A DNA stretch of 64,000 bases from Gordonia hankookensis. GTDB taxonomy: Bacteria > Actinomycetota > Actinomycetes > Mycobacteriales > Mycobacteriaceae. The notes beneath the pieces were generated by a model. That model did not search any database. It saw only the letters and a list, made by a program, of their open reading frames with translations, and had not been told where the DNA came from. A program made the translations under genes and the position numbers. Positions 8,309 through 17,346 of this stretch are shown here, one piece after another (position 1 is the first letter of the stretch; each line of letters starts with the position of its first letter). The stretch lies in the NCBI RefSeq assembly GCF_014673215.1, contig NZ_JACWMS010000002.1, positions 1,488,001 through 1,552,000 on the forward strand, written 5' to 3'.

Positions 8309-8872
8309 GTGACTGTCGCTGCGCAAGTACGGGCGGACGTCGAACGCAATCGCAGCGCGATCGTCGCCGCGGCGATCGCGCTGCTGGGTCAGTCGCCGAA
8401 TGCGTCGATGCAACAGATCGCGCAGGCGGCCGGTGTCAATCGGGCCACCCTCTACCGGCACTTCACGAATCGCGAACAGTTGTTCACCGCGCTACACGAG
8501 GCGGTGCTGGCCGACACGGCAGCCTTGTCGTCGCAGCTGCCCACCGAGGGACCGGTTGTCCCGGCCCTGCGCGCCTACCTCGACGACGCCATCACCATCG
8601 GTGAGCGCTACCGGTTCATCCTGATGTACCGACGCACCGACCCCGGACTCTTCGAGGCGGAGGCCAAGGCGACCGCACCGGTGGTCCGGGCCATCCGACG
8701 AGCTCAGCAACAGGGGGAGATCGACGGGCGGCTCGACCCGGTGTTCGCGTCGGGACAACTCGCAATGCTGGTGATCGGTGCGGTCGGTCTCGTCGAACGC
8801 GGCGCGATGACGCTCGACGACGCCCGCGTGCAGGCGCAGGTCGCCCTCGGCAACGCCATCGTGCCGCGTTAG
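8309..8872 (+). CDS. TetR/AcrR family transcriptional regulator
   Basis: The 187-residue regulator has an N-terminal helix-turn-helix (IAQAAGVNRATLYRHFTNREQLFTAL, residues ~33-58) and an all-helical ligand domain. I place the start at GTG 8309 because TACGCT ends 6 nt before it, the leaderless spacing seen repeatedly in this window; ATG 8294 in the same frame is the alternative and would lie 5' of the predicted transcript start. The gene is divergent from the desaturase/monooxygenase pair and probably represses it and itself. The ligand is unknown. Confidence 0.85.
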   Translation: MTVAAQVRADVERNRSAIVAAAIALLGQSPNASMQQIAQAAGVNRATLYRHFTNREQLFTALHEAVLADTAALSSQLPTEGPVVPALRAYLDDAITIGERYRFILMYRRTDPGLFEAEAKATAPVVRAIRRAQQQGEIDGRLDPVFASGQLAMLVIGAVGLVERGAMTLDDARVQAQVALGNAIVPR

Positions 8873-8884
8873 TCCCTCTGCGGC

Positions 8885-9436
8885 CTAGGCGTCGGGCATG
8901 GTGAACAGCGCGCCCATCGTCGACTGCCCGTCCAGAGCCTCGCGGATGATGTCGGCGTGACCCGAGTGATGCGCGGTCTCGCGGAGCTTGTGCAGCATCA
9001 TCTTCCGGATCGTCCACCACTCGCGCTCGGGCTGCCAGGGTGCGGTCGGCTGCGGGATCAGCTCGTCGAGGCCGCCGACCTCCGCGACATATTCGTCGAG
9101 TTCGGCTGCCGCACGGTCGTATTCGTCGAGCCAGCCGGCGAGCGTCTCACCGTCGGTGAGATCGTAGGCGTGCTCTGCCTCGCTCATGTCGAACTCGGCC
9201 GTCTCGTCGCGCTCGCGCAACTCCTCGAGGGTGTTCCGCTCGCCGAGTGCGAGGTGCTTGACCAGCCCGCCGAGGGTCAGGTCGCTCACCGTGGTCCGCG
9301 TGCGGGCCTGCTCCTCGGTGATTCCCCGGACGGTGACCTTGAAGAGTGCCCGTTGATCGGCGAGCAGAGTGAGCAGGTCTTCTTTCTCACCGGCGACGGT
9401 GAACGGGAGTGCGACGGGGGTGTAGGTGCCGGCCAT
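8885..9436 (-). CDS. DinB superfamily (DUF664) protein
   Basis: The 183-residue protein has the DinB/YfiT four-helix layout: LTLGGLVKHLALGERNTLEEL near residues 55-75 with the first metal-ligand His, and RKMMLHKLRETAHHSGHADIIREAL near 145-170 with the second His pair. The family holds thiol-dependent metalloenzymes, in actinobacteria often mycothiol-dependent; the reaction here is unknown. The ATG at 9436 is preceded by GAGAGG at 8 nt. Its stop is 12 bp from the stop of tetR (convergent). The upstream intergenic region is filled by a repeat element. Confidence 0.82.
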   Translation of the reverse strand: MAGTYTPVALPFTVAGEKEDLLTLLADQRALFKVTVRGITEEQARTRTTVSDLTLGGLVKHLALGERNTLEELRERDETAEFDMSEAEHAYDLTDGETLAGWLDEYDRAAAELDEYVAEVGGLDELIPQPTAPWQPEREWWTIRKMMLHKLRETAHHSGHADIIREALDGQSTMGALFTMPDA

Positions 9437-9563
9437 GATGGTGCCTCTCGTTGTCGGTGCTTGCGATGTGGTGCTGAGGACAACGATATGCACGATTGCG
9501 GACAGGTTCGGTCCGCGATGTGTCGGGGCAGTGGGAAACCCGTGGAGGTGTGCAGGGGTTGGC

Positions 9564-9703
9564 GGATCTCGATACGCGCCCTCGCTTCGCTCGGGGACTA
9601 CTCGATCGGCGAGGGGCGGTCGGGGGCTACTCGATCGGCGAGGGGCGGTCGGGGGCTACTCGATCGGCGAGGGGGGTTGGGGTGGGAGGGGCGTATCGAG
9701 ACC
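9564..9703. repeat. Dispersed intergenic repeat, copy A, with 29-bp tandem units
   Basis: The left arm (9564-9583, GGATCTCGATACGCGCCCTC) and right arm (9686-9703, GAGGGGCGTATCGAGACC) are nearly perfect inverted repeats. Between them a 29-bp unit starting CTACTCGATCGGCGAGGGGC is repeated at 9598, 9627 and, diverging at its end, 9656. It sits directly behind the acyl-CoA synthetase stop (9709) and could fold as a transcription terminator. Related copies lie at 27898 and 35562. Confidence 0.8.
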
Positions 9704-9708
9704 GCTGG

Positions 9709-11283
9709 TCACTTCTGGGTGCGGAGGATGAAGCGCTGGATCTTGCCGCTCGGCGTCTTGGGTAGCGCATCGACGAAGTGCACGGTCCGCGGATAGGCGT
9801 GCGCCGCGAATCCGGTCTTCACGAGCTGCTGCAGTTCCTTCTCCAGGTCGTCGGTCCCGGAGACGCCCTCTGTCAGTACGACGAACGCCTCGAGGACCTC
9901 ACCGCGCAGGTCGTCGGGCCGCCCGACGACGGCGACGTCCAGCACCGAGGGATGCGTGATCAGCACGCTCTCCACGTCGAAGGGACCGATCCGATAGCCC
10001 GCCATGATGATCACGTCGTCGTCGCGAGCGGTGAAGAAATAGCGACCGTTCTCGTCCATCCGGCCGGTGTCACCGGTGAGGTACCACTTCTTGTCGTCGG
10101 TGAAACGCGCGGCGGTCTTGTCGGGCGCATCGAGATAACCGGTGAACCACATCAGCGGACTCTGCGCGACGTCGATGGCGATCTGGCCGTCGACGATGCC
10201 CGCCGCGAAGCCAGGCATGGGCTTGCCCATCGAGCCGGGGACCAGCGGCTCGGCGACGTCGGGGTGCCAGTGATTGTTGATGAACATGCCATGTTCGGTC
10301 TGCCCGTAGTGATCACGCACCTCGGTGTTCAGGGCGGACTTCGCCCACTCGATCACATCGGGGGTGAGCGGTTCACCCGCCGACGATGCGCGTCGCAGGG
10401 TGAAGCCGGTGAACGACTGGTCCTTCGACAGCGACCGGTACACCGTCGGTGCGGCGGCGAAGTTGGTGACACCCAGTTCCCGGATGATGCGCGCGGTCAG
10501 TTCGGGGGAGAAGCCCGCGTGCAGCAACAGATTTCGGCGACCGAGTGACAACGGGCCGAGCACGCCGTAGTAGAGCCCGTACGCCCAGCCGGGATCGGCG
10601 GCGTTCCAGAACACGTCGTCCGCGGCGACGTCGAGGCCGTAGTGCATGTAGCAGGCGAACGACGCGAGCGCGCGTACCGACACCGGGACGCCCTTGGGCG
10701 CGCCGGTGGTTCCGCTGGTGAACAGGAGGATGAGCGCGTCGTCGCCGCCGACCGCCACCGACTCGGCGATGGGCGCGCTGGTCGCCACGAGATCGTCGAG
10801 CTGCTCACCGGCGACGATCGTGGTGATGCCCTCCACGCCGTCGAGCTTGGCGGCCTGACTCGGCTCGGTGATCACCACGCGTGCCTTGCCGGCTGTCAGG
10901 CGCATCTCGATGGCCGGTGGCGCAAAGGCGGTGAACAGCGGGATGTAGACGGCGCCCAGTCGCGCGATGGCGAGCAGCGCGACGACGAGTTCGGCACGCT
11001 TGCCCATCAGGACACCGACGGTGTCGCCACGACCGATGCCCGCCTCGGCGAGCGCGGTGGCGAATCGCTTGGACGAATCGGCGAGTTCGCCGTAGGTGAG
11101 GTCGACGGTGACCAGATCATCGCCGTCGACCTCGATGGTGGTGAAGGCGACCGCGGCCCGATCGTGGCGATCCACGAGCAGTTCGGCGGCGTTCGCGTCG
11201 TCGGCGCCGAAGGTGGTGAGCCATGCGTCGATGGTCGCGGTGACCGAGGCGTGGTCGGCGGGGGTGGGAGCGGTCTGCGTCAT
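9709..11283 (-). CDS. AMP-dependent acyl-CoA synthetase (acetyl/medium-chain type)
   Basis: The 524-residue ANL-superfamily ligase forms an acyl-adenylate and then an acyl-CoA. Motifs in order: P-loop LLFTSGTTGAPKGVPV (~residues 180-195), acyl-pocket region HYGQTEHGMF, hinge YLTGDTGRMDENGRYFFTARDDDVI with the conserved Asp, and C-terminal lysine in LPKTPSGKIQRF. The adenylation core most resembles medium-chain or acetyl-type synthetases of actinobacteria; chain length is not assignable. The ATG at 11283 follows AGAGG. It is divergent from a GAF-LuxR regulator that probably controls it, as in similar actinobacterial loci. Confidence 0.88.
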   Translation of the reverse strand: MTQTAPTPADHASVTATIDAWLTTFGADDANAAELLVDRHDRAAVAFTTIEVDGDDLVTVDLTYGELADSSKRFATALAEAGIGRGDTVGVLMGKRAELVVALLAIARLGAVYIPLFTAFAPPAIEMRLTAGKARVVITEPSQAAKLDGVEGITTIVAGEQLDDLVATSAPIAESVAVGGDDALILLFTSGTTGAPKGVPVSVRALASFACYMHYGLDVAADDVFWNAADPGWAYGLYYGVLGPLSLGRRNLLLHAGFSPELTARIIRELGVTNFAAAPTVYRSLSKDQSFTGFTLRRASSAGEPLTPDVIEWAKSALNTEVRDHYGQTEHGMFINNHWHPDVAEPLVPGSMGKPMPGFAAGIVDGQIAIDVAQSPLMWFTGYLDAPDKTAARFTDDKKWYLTGDTGRMDENGRYFFTARDDDVIIMAGYRIGPFDVESVLITHPSVLDVAVVGRPDDLRGEVLEAFVVLTEGVSGTDDLEKELQQLVKTGFAAHAYPRTVHFVDALPKTPSGKIQRFILRTQK

Positions 11284-11446
11284 GGTGAACCTCTGTCGGT
11301 GCCGGGGGCGGAACGAGCGGGCCGGCTCGGATCCGGCCCACGGGTAAGCTGGGTCACATTGTCCCGGTGGAGGTGCATCACGAACACCCCCCGAAGAGGG
11401 GTCGTGCCGAGATCGTCGGTCGACGCCGAGACGCCTGGAGGCTGCG

Positions 11447-12262
11447 ATGAGCGAATCGACGCTGGTCACAGATGCGCTGCGCCGCGTACGCCGGACCAGT
11501 GGCGTGTCACTCGCGTTTGCCGGAATGGTCAAACCGGCGGTCGGCACACGGCAACGGAGTGTGCGCCTCGAGCATTTCGTCGGGAACACCATCGGCGCGC
11601 TGGCCGGGGTGTCGGTGGACGTCGGGCACGGTCTCGGCGGCAAGGTCGTCAGCGTGAGCCGTCCGGTCGCCGTCGACGACTATCTGCGCACCCCGAACAT
11701 CACCCATCGCTACAACACGATCATCGCGACCGAGGGACTCCGTGCAATGGCCGCGGCACCCGTGATCGTCGACCGCACCCCCGTTGCGGTTCTGTACGGC
11801 GCGCTGCACACCGACGACCCGATCGGAAACCGCACTCTCGACGTGCTGGCCATGGAGGCGCGGGCACTCGAACAGCAGATCGTCGCGACCCGTGCCGCCG
11901 TGGAGTCGGCGGCGGCGGTCCCGGAGGTGAGTGCCCTGCGCGACCGGATCACCGACGCGTACGCCCGGCTGCGGGTGCTGGCGCAGAACCTCGACGACCC
12001 GGCGTTCACCCGAGAACTCGACCTGATCACCGAGTCGCTGATCGACTCGACGGCCGGCCCGGGAGCGACGCTCACACGCAGGGAGCAGGACGTGTTGTCG
12101 CTGGCGGCGCTGGGCTACAGCAACGCCCGTATCGCCGAGACCATCGGCGTCGGTGTGCAGACCGCCAAGGGCTACATGAAGGACGCGATGCGCAAACTCG
12201 GTGCGTCGACGCGACTGGAGGCGGTTGTCATCGCTCGGCGCGCAGGCGTGCTACCCGGTTGA
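11447..12262 (+). CDS. GAF-domain LuxR-family transcriptional regulator
   Basis: The 271-residue protein has an N-terminal GAF-like sensor (~20-155; GLGGKVVSVSRPVAVDDYLRTPNITHRYN, typical of this regulator class), a coiled helical linker, and a C-terminal LuxR/FixJ helix-turn-helix (LTRREQDVLSLAALGYSNARIAETIGVGVQTAKGYMKDAM, ~205-250). The ATG is preceded by TGGAGG with a 5-nt gap. It is transcribed away from the acyl-CoA synthetase with 163 bp between them and is the probable local activator; the GAF ligand is unknown. Confidence 0.88.
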   Translation: MSESTLVTDALRRVRRTSGVSLAFAGMVKPAVGTRQRSVRLEHFVGNTIGALAGVSVDVGHGLGGKVVSVSRPVAVDDYLRTPNITHRYNTIIATEGLRAMAAAPVIVDRTPVAVLYGALHTDDPIGNRTLDVLAMEARALEQQIVATRAAVESAAAVPEVSALRDRITDAYARLRVLAQNLDDPAFTRELDLITESLIDSTAGPGATLTRREQDVLSLAALGYSNARIAETIGVGVQTAKGYMKDAMRKLGASTRLEAVVIARRAGVLPG

Positions 12263-12284
12263 TGAACGCCGTGGCCACCGGATT

Positions 12285-12554
12285 TCAGTGGTTCCGCAAC
12301 GCCGCGATGAGCTCGTCCTTGTTCAGGTCCGAATAGCCGGTGAGGTCGAGTTCTTTTGCGCGGTTGCGCAATTCGTCGACTGTCCAGTCCTCGTATGAGC
12401 CGGACGTGCCACCCTTCTCGCCGACCGATGATCGGGATTCGTTGGCGGCGGCGTTCGCGATACGGGCGGATTTCTCCTTGGAGTTGCCTTCGTCGCGCAG
12501 CTTCTCGTACAGCTCGTCGTCCTTGACAGAAGGTCCGGGGTCGCGTTCTGGCAT
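12285..12554 (-). CDS. Small Rho-N/SAP-like domain protein (DUF7218-type)
   Basis: The 89-residue protein starts at ATG 12554 behind GGAGGAGG. Its N-terminal half (PSVKDDELYEKLRDEGNSKEKSARIANAAAN) is a short helical module seen in small actinobacterial stress proteins. Its C-terminal half (DWTVDELRNRAKELDLTGYSDLNKDELIAALRNH) matches the Rho termination factor N-terminal fold, a possible nucleic-acid-binding helix-extended-loop-helix. The function is unknown. The next plus-strand gene encodes a second protein with the same C-terminal module. Confidence 0.78.
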   Translation of the reverse strand: MPERDPGPSVKDDELYEKLRDEGNSKEKSARIANAAANESRSSVGEKGGTSGSYEDWTVDELRNRAKELDLTGYSDLNKDELIAALRNH

Positions 12555-12708
12555 GGCTGCCTCCTCCGATGATCGAAACAGGTTCGACATCATGGTCTCG
12601 TCTGTGTTCTCAACCGAGGGCCTGCTGTCGAGGCTACGCCAGGGGGGTGGAAGATTGCCGGTTTCGTTCTAGGGTTGGGAGACAGCCGAAAGCGGAGAGG
12701 GACAACAC

Positions 12709-13119
12709 ATGGGCAAGAAACAGAAGTTGATCGGGCGCCTCGAGAAAGAGGTCGAGAGGCTGCAGCAGGAACTGTCCCGTGTGGAGAAGGAAGCCAAGAA
12801 GCGGCTGAAGAAGGCCGACAGCGATGTCGCGTCGCTGCGCACCGAGGTCTTGAGGTTGATCGGCCAGCGCGGGTCTGCGAAGCCGGCCGTCACGGAGAAA
12901 CCGGCCTCCCGGCCTGCCGTGGTCCCGGAGGCGGTGACCAAGCCGTCGACCCCGGCGAAACCCGCTCCGAAACCCGCTCCAAAACCCGCTACACGCACGA
13001 CGCCGCGAGCACGTCGGAGCGGTCCGACCGTGGCGGAGTTGCGCACCCGGGCCAAGGAGAAGGGCGTCAAGGGCTATTCGTCGATGACAAAGGCGCAGCT
13101 CCTCGACGCGCTCAACTGA
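12709..13119 (+). CDS. Coiled-coil protein with C-terminal Rho-N domain
   Basis: The 136-residue basic protein has a coiled coil (residues 3-55, KLIGRLEKEVERLQQELSRV...), a Pro/Lys/Ala linker built on a three-fold KPAP repeat (~80-100), and a Rho-N module (TVAELRTRAKEKGVKGYSSMTKAQLLDALN). The basic linker and the Rho-N fold suggest nucleoid or RNA binding; this is inference. GAGAGGG lies about 8 nt before the ATG. A -10-like TAGGGT at 12672 would give a short leader. It is divergent from the smaller Rho-N protein, with 154 bp between starts. Confidence 0.8.
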   Translation: MGKKQKLIGRLEKEVERLQQELSRVEKEAKKRLKKADSDVASLRTEVLRLIGQRGSAKPAVTEKPASRPAVVPEAVTKPSTPAKPAPKPAPKPATRTTPRARRSGPTVAELRTRAKEKGVKGYSSMTKAQLLDALN

Positions 13120-13216
13120 GATCTGGCGCATCGACTGGACACTTGTCTAGGCTGCATGCGAGGGAATCGGAACGGCGACGAGCTCGATCATGCTGATAAA
13201 CACCGTCCACTCTGGG

Positions 13217-13245
13217 TGGACGTGGTGTTGCCTCGTCGTTAGGCT
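13217..13245 (+). promoter_or_regulatory. Possible housekeeping promoter of mscR
   Basis: TGGACG (13217-13222), 17-bp spacer, TAGGCT (13240-13245). The -10 is a good TANNNT; the -35 matches TTGACA at only three positions. The leader would be about 45 nt. Confidence 0.35.
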
Positions 13246-13298
13246 GATGCCGACGTTTCGATCACATCGAGAACGCAGTCGCGGAAGGAAAGCAGCGC

Positions 13299-14393
13299 AT
13301 GTCGCAGACCGTCAAGGGAGTCATCTCACGCAGCAAGGGAGCGCCGACCGAACTGGTCGACGTGGTGATCCCGGACCCGGGCGCGCGGGATGTGGTGGTG
13401 GCGATCAAGGCGTGCGGGGTGTGCCACACCGACCTCGCGTACAAGCAGGGTGGCATCAACGACGAGTACCCCTTCCTGCTCGGCCATGAGGCCGCGGGCG
13501 TCGTGGAGTCGGTCGGTTCGGACGTCACGCATGTGGCGGTCGGCGATTTCGTGGTGCTCAACTGGCGTGCGGTGTGCGGTCAGTGCCGCGCCTGTAAGCG
13601 CGGTCGGCCGTGGTACTGCTTCGACACCTTCAACGCGAGTGTTCCGATGACGTTGACCGACGGCACCGAACTGACCCCGGCGCTGGGCATCGGCGCGTTC
13701 GCCGACAAGACGCTGATCCACGAATTACAGTGCACCAAGGTGAATCCCGAGACTGACCCTGCCGTCGCCGGGCTGCTCGGATGCGGTGTGATGGCAGGTC
13801 TGGGCGCGGCGATGAACACCGGCAACGTCGGCCGTGGCGACTCGGTCGCCGTGATCGGTTGCGGCGGTGTGGGTGACGCGGCGATCGCGGGTGCGCGGCT
13901 GGCCGGCGCCACGACCATCATCGCGATCGACCGGGATCCGGCCAAGCTGGAGTGGGCCGTGGGCCTCGGCGCGACACACACCATCAACGGCGCCGAGGTC
14001 GACGACGTGGTCACCGCGGTACAGGACCTGACCGATGGCAACGGTGTGGATCTGGTCGTCGACGCGGTCGGTCGCCCGGAGACCTACAAGCAGGCGTTCT
14101 ACGCTCGCGATCTGGCGGGCACCGTGGTGCTGGTCGGGGTGCCGACACCGGAGATGACACTCGAGCTTCCGTTGATCGACTTCTTCTCCCGCGGTGGGGC
14201 ATTGAAGTCCTCGTGGTATGGCGACTGCCTGCCCGAACGTGACTTCCCGATGCTCATCGATCTCTACGAGCAGGGCCGGTTGCCGCTCGACAAATTCGTC
14301 ACCGAGCGCGTCGGCCTGGGCGATGTGGAGGCTGCGTTCTCGGCGATGGAGGCGGGCAAGGTGTTGCGGTCGGTGGTGGAGTTGACGGCATGA
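13299..14393 (+). CDS. mscR: S-(hydroxymethyl)mycothiol dehydrogenase / S-nitrosomycothiol reductase
   Basis: The 364-residue zinc-dependent medium-chain alcohol dehydrogenase has catalytic zinc ligands in ACGVCHTDL (Cys39/Cys42 region) and GHEAAGVV, a four-Cys structural zinc lobe in [15 protein letters not shown], and a Rossmann motif [14 protein letters not shown]. It oxidises S-hydroxymethylmycothiol, the formaldehyde-mycothiol adduct, to S-formylmycothiol, and the family also reduces S-nitrosomycothiol. Its sequence and the ATGA-coupled MBL hydrolase downstream reproduce the conserved mycobacterial mscR pair. It acts in the cytoplasm in formaldehyde and NO detoxification. Confidence 0.92.
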   Translation: MSQTVKGVISRSKGAPTELVDVVIPDPGARDVVVAIKACGVCHTDLAYKQGGINDEYPFLLGHEAAGVVESVGSDVTHVAVGDFVVLNWRAVCGQCRACKRGRPWYCFDTFNASVPMTLTDGTELTPALGIGAFADKTLIHELQCTKVNPETDPAVAGLLGCGVMAGLGAAMNTGNVGRGDSVAVIGCGGVGDAAIAGARLAGATTIIAIDRDPAKLEWAVGLGATHTINGAEVDDVVTAVQDLTDGNGVDLVVDAVGRPETYKQAFYARDLAGTVVLVGVPTPEMTLELPLIDFFSRGGALKSSWYGDCLPERDFPMLIDLYEQGRLPLDKFVTERVGLGDVEAAFSAMEAGKVLRSVVELTA

Positions 14394-15019
14394 GTGACTT
14401 GCGCATCGACAATGTCGTGACCTCGGGTACGTTCTCGCTCGACGGCGGCACCTGGGACGTCGACAACAACATCTGGGTGGTCGGCAACGACGACGAGGTG
14501 ATCATCATCGACGCCGCGCACAACGCCGCGCCGATCCTCGATACGGTCGGTGACCGAACGGTGAAGGCGATCGTGCTCACCCACGGCCACAACGACCACA
14601 TCACCGTCGCGCCCGAACTCTCGAAGGAGACGGGCGCGCCGATCCTGCTGCACCCGGGCGACGACATGCTGTGGAACGAGACGCATCCGGACGTGACGCA
14701 TCAGGATCTCGAGGACGGTCAACAGATCGAGGTGGCCGGCACGTCGCTGACGGTGATCAACACACCGGGACACTCACCGGGCTCGTCGGTCATCTACGCG
14801 CCGGAGGCCGGTGTGCTGTTCTCCGGTGACACCCTGTTCCAGGGCGGACCCGGCGCGACGGGGCGGAGCTACTCGAGTTTCCCCACGATCATCGCGTCCA
14901 TCCAGGAGAAGATCTTCACGCTCGATCCCGAGACGAAGGTCCACACCGGACATGGTGACGGCACCACCGTCGGCGCGGAATCGCCGCACCTCGAGGAGTG
15001 GATCAAGCGCGGTAACTGA
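14390..15019 (+). CDS. MBL-fold metallo-hydrolase coupled to mscR (glyoxalase-II-like)
   Basis: The 209-residue metallo-beta-lactamase-fold hydrolase has metal motif LTHGHNDHI (HxHxDH), later NTPGHSPGS and [11 protein letters not shown], and a terminal His in HTGHGDGTT. The start overlaps the mscR stop by 4 nt (ATGA, 14390-14393), so the two are cotranslated. A thioesterase acting on S-formylmycothiol, finishing the formaldehyde pathway, is the natural inference from the fold and the fixed partnership; it is not shown by the sequence alone. Confidence 0.88.
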   Translation: MSDLRIDNVVTSGTFSLDGGTWDVDNNIWVVGNDDEVIIIDAAHNAAPILDTVGDRTVKAIVLTHGHNDHITVAPELSKETGAPILLHPGDDMLWNETHPDVTHQDLEDGQQIEVAGTSLTVINTPGHSPGSSVIYAPEAGVLFSGDTLFQGGPGATGRSYSSFPTIIASIQEKIFTLDPETKVHTGHGDGTTVGAESPHLEEWIKRGN

Positions 15020-15055
15020 CCGGCGCTGTCGTCTGGGCAGGTAACGTCATCGCGG

Positions 15056-16576
15056 ATGAAGCTGTCCCGTGTCGTCGAGGCGTCGAGCGCCGTCACCGCC
15101 ACCCGGTCTCGTAAGAAGAAGACCGAAGAGCTCGGCGCGCTCCTCGGGGACGCATCGGTCGACGAGATCCCCACCGTCGTCGCCTGGTTGTCGGGAGTGA
15201 TCCCGCAGGGGCGCCTCGGTGTCGGATGGCGCTCGCTGGTCGCGTTGGAACTCCCGCCTGCGACCGATCCGACGCTCACCGTGGCCGGTGTGGATGACCT
15301 GCTCACCCGGTTGTCCACCGCCACGGGGCCGGGATCGGTCGCACGTCGGCGTGCATTGTTGGACGAATTGTTCGGCTCGGCAACCGAATCCGAACAGGAT
15401 CTGCTCCGCAGGTTGATGACCGGCGAACTGCGGCAGGGGGCGCTGGCCGGGGTGATGGTGGACGCGATCGCGTCCGCGTCCGGGCAGCCGCTCGACCTGG
15501 TCCGTCGTGCCCACATGCTCACCGGCTCGCTCGCGGAGACCGCTTCGCTCGCTGTCCATGGCGGCACCCAGGCGCTGTCCGACGTCGGCCTGCGGGTGGG
15601 GCGCGCGGTGGCCCCGATGCTCGCCACCCCGGCCGATTCGCTTGCTGACGCGGTGACATCGCTCGGTCCGGACCTGGTGGTCGACTTCAAGCTCGACGGT
15701 GCGCGTATCCAGGTCCATCGTCGTGGCGACGAGGTCTCGGTGTTCACCCGCACCCTGCGCGACATCACCGACGCGGTGCCCGATCTGGTCGCGGTGATCC
15801 GCGAATTACCCTGCGAGACCGTGATCCTCGACGGTGAGACATTGACGCTCGACGCCGACGGTCGGCCGCGACCCTTCCAGGACACCATGAGCAGGTTCGG
15901 TTCGGCGGGTGATCTCGGCGACGATCCGGCCGGCGTGCTGCGCCCGTTCTTCTTCGACTGTCTGCACCTCGACGGGGTCGACCTCATCGACCGACCGCTG
16001 CGTGATCGGTTGGCGGCGCTGACGTCGGTCGCGCCGGGGCTGCGGATCCCATCGGTGACCGATCCGAGCGTCGCACAGGCACAGCAGCACTTCGACGCGG
16101 CCCTCGCCGCCGGTCACGAGGGTGTCATGGTGAAGTCGCTGGCGGGGCCGTATGCGGCTGGTCGGCGCGGAAAGGGTTGGCAGAAGGTCAAACCCGTGCA
16201 CACCCTCGATCTCGTGGTGCTCGCCGCCGAATGGGGTTCGGGACGACGCACGGGCTTCCTCTCCAATCTGCATCTCGGCGCACGTGATCCCGACGGCGGC
16301 CCGCCGGTCATGGTGGGCAAGACCTTCAAAGGTCTCACCGATGCGCTGCTGCAATGGCAGACCGACGAGTTCGGGCGCCACGAGACCCATCGTGACTCCT
16401 ACACGGTGTATCTGCGTCCGGAACTCGTGGTCGAGATCGAACTCGATGGCGTGCAACGCAGTTCGCGCTACCCCGGTGGCGTCGCGTTGAGATTCGCGCG
16501 CGTCGTGCGCTACCGGCCCGACAAGACGGCCGCAGAGGCGGACACCATCGATGCCATCCGGGCGAAGTTGCCGTGA
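15056..16576 (+). CDS. ligB: ATP-dependent DNA ligase LigB
   Basis: The 506-residue ligase has an N-terminal DNA-binding domain (1-190), an adenylation domain with nucleotidyl lysine Lys212 in FKLDGARIQ (motif I), motif III-like FFFDCLHLDG, motif IV EGVMVKSL and motif V GWQKVKPVHTLDLVV, followed by an OB-fold ending RFARVVRYRPDK. Its sequence parallels mycobacterial LigB. It seals nicks using ATP and is usually dispensable beside the NAD-dependent LigA. TAACGT (15042-15047) ends 8 nt before the ATG with no obvious ribosome site, consistent with a leaderless transcript. Confidence 0.93.
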   Translation: MKLSRVVEASSAVTATRSRKKKTEELGALLGDASVDEIPTVVAWLSGVIPQGRLGVGWRSLVALELPPATDPTLTVAGVDDLLTRLSTATGPGSVARRRALLDELFGSATESEQDLLRRLMTGELRQGALAGVMVDAIASASGQPLDLVRRAHMLTGSLAETASLAVHGGTQALSDVGLRVGRAVAPMLATPADSLADAVTSLGPDLVVDFKLDGARIQVHRRGDEVSVFTRTLRDITDAVPDLVAVIRELPCETVILDGETLTLDADGRPRPFQDTMSRFGSAGDLGDDPAGVLRPFFFDCLHLDGVDLIDRPLRDRLAALTSVAPGLRIPSVTDPSVAQAQQHFDAALAAGHEGVMVKSLAGPYAAGRRGKGWQKVKPVHTLDLVVLAAEWGSGRRTGFLSNLHLGARDPDGGPPVMVGKTFKGLTDALLQWQTDEFGRHETHRDSYTVYLRPELVVEIELDGVQRSSRYPGGVALRFARVVRYRPDKTAAEADTIDAIRAKLP

Positions 16577-16587
16577 CCCGGCGAGGA

Positions 16588-17346
16588 TCAGCTCAGTGGG
16601 AGCTCCGCGACGAAGGGGCCGGTCGGCTGTTGTGAACCACCGGGCGGCTCGACACTGAACGCCAATGTGGTTGCGTCGCCGAGGTCCTTGAGGACCGCTG
16701 TGGTGGACGGTGCGACGTCCTTGTCGGTCATCGTGCCGGCCGACGTCCGGCCGTCGGGGCCGACCAGCCACATCTGATAGACGGTGCCCGGCTGGGGTGG
16801 GGGCACGTCGTTCATCACCAGGACCCCGGCGCCCTCCGACGGGGAATACGTGACGGTGGCGTGACCGGTCGCGACGGCGCCCGACGAGGTCCGGACGTCT
16901 GTCGCGGCGAACACCTGCTCGGCCGTCGGAGGTTGGGTGGGTTCGGTGTCAGACGATGCGCCGATGACCCAGCCGATGGCTCCGACAGCGATCGCCACGA
17001 TGGCGGCGGCTGCGAGATAGGCGGCGCGGCGTCGTCGGTTGTGCAACGGGGTGACCGTCGCGGCCTCGGGGGCCTGGTCGGCGGGGGCCGGACCCGATTG
17101 TGGGGGAGTGCCCTCGGCACGGGCAGCCGCCAGGACGCGCTCGCGCAGCGTCTCCGGGGGAGATACCGCAGTCGCCTCACTCACCCGGGCCATCGCCTCG
17201 CGGGTGGCCTGGACCTGCCGGTGGAATTCGTCGCGGACCACCGGCGATGCGCCGTCGGCCTCCCGTGTCACCTCGTCGAGTTCGGCGCCGTGCACGGCAT
17301 TGAGACCCACCACGGGCGCGAGTTCGAGGAGTTCGTCGTCAGGCAT
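16588..17346 (-). CDS. rskA: Anti-sigma-K factor RskA
   Basis: The 252-residue type II membrane protein has a cytoplasmic anti-sigma domain (1-105, ending with the RRRRAAYL stop-transfer side), one TM at about 109-130 (AAAAIVAIAVGAIGWVIGA) and an extracytoplasmic RskA_C domain (VYQMWLVGPDGRTSAGTM, TLAFSVEPPGGSQQPTGPF). It would hold SigK inactive until regulated proteolysis releases it. It is the last gene of the sigK operon, overlapping sigK by 8 nt; the start CAT is at 17344-17346. Confidence 0.93.
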   Translation of the reverse strand: MPDDELLELAPVVGLNAVHGAELDEVTREADGASPVVRDEFHRQVQATREAMARVSEATAVSPPETLRERVLAAARAEGTPPQSGPAPADQAPEAATVTPLHNRRRRAAYLAAAAIVAIAVGAIGWVIGASSDTEPTQPPTAEQVFAATDVRTSSGAVATGHATVTYSPSEGAGVLVMNDVPPPQPGTVYQMWLVGPDGRTSAGTMTDKDVAPSTTAVLKDLGDATTLAFSVEPPGGSQQPTGPFVAELPLS

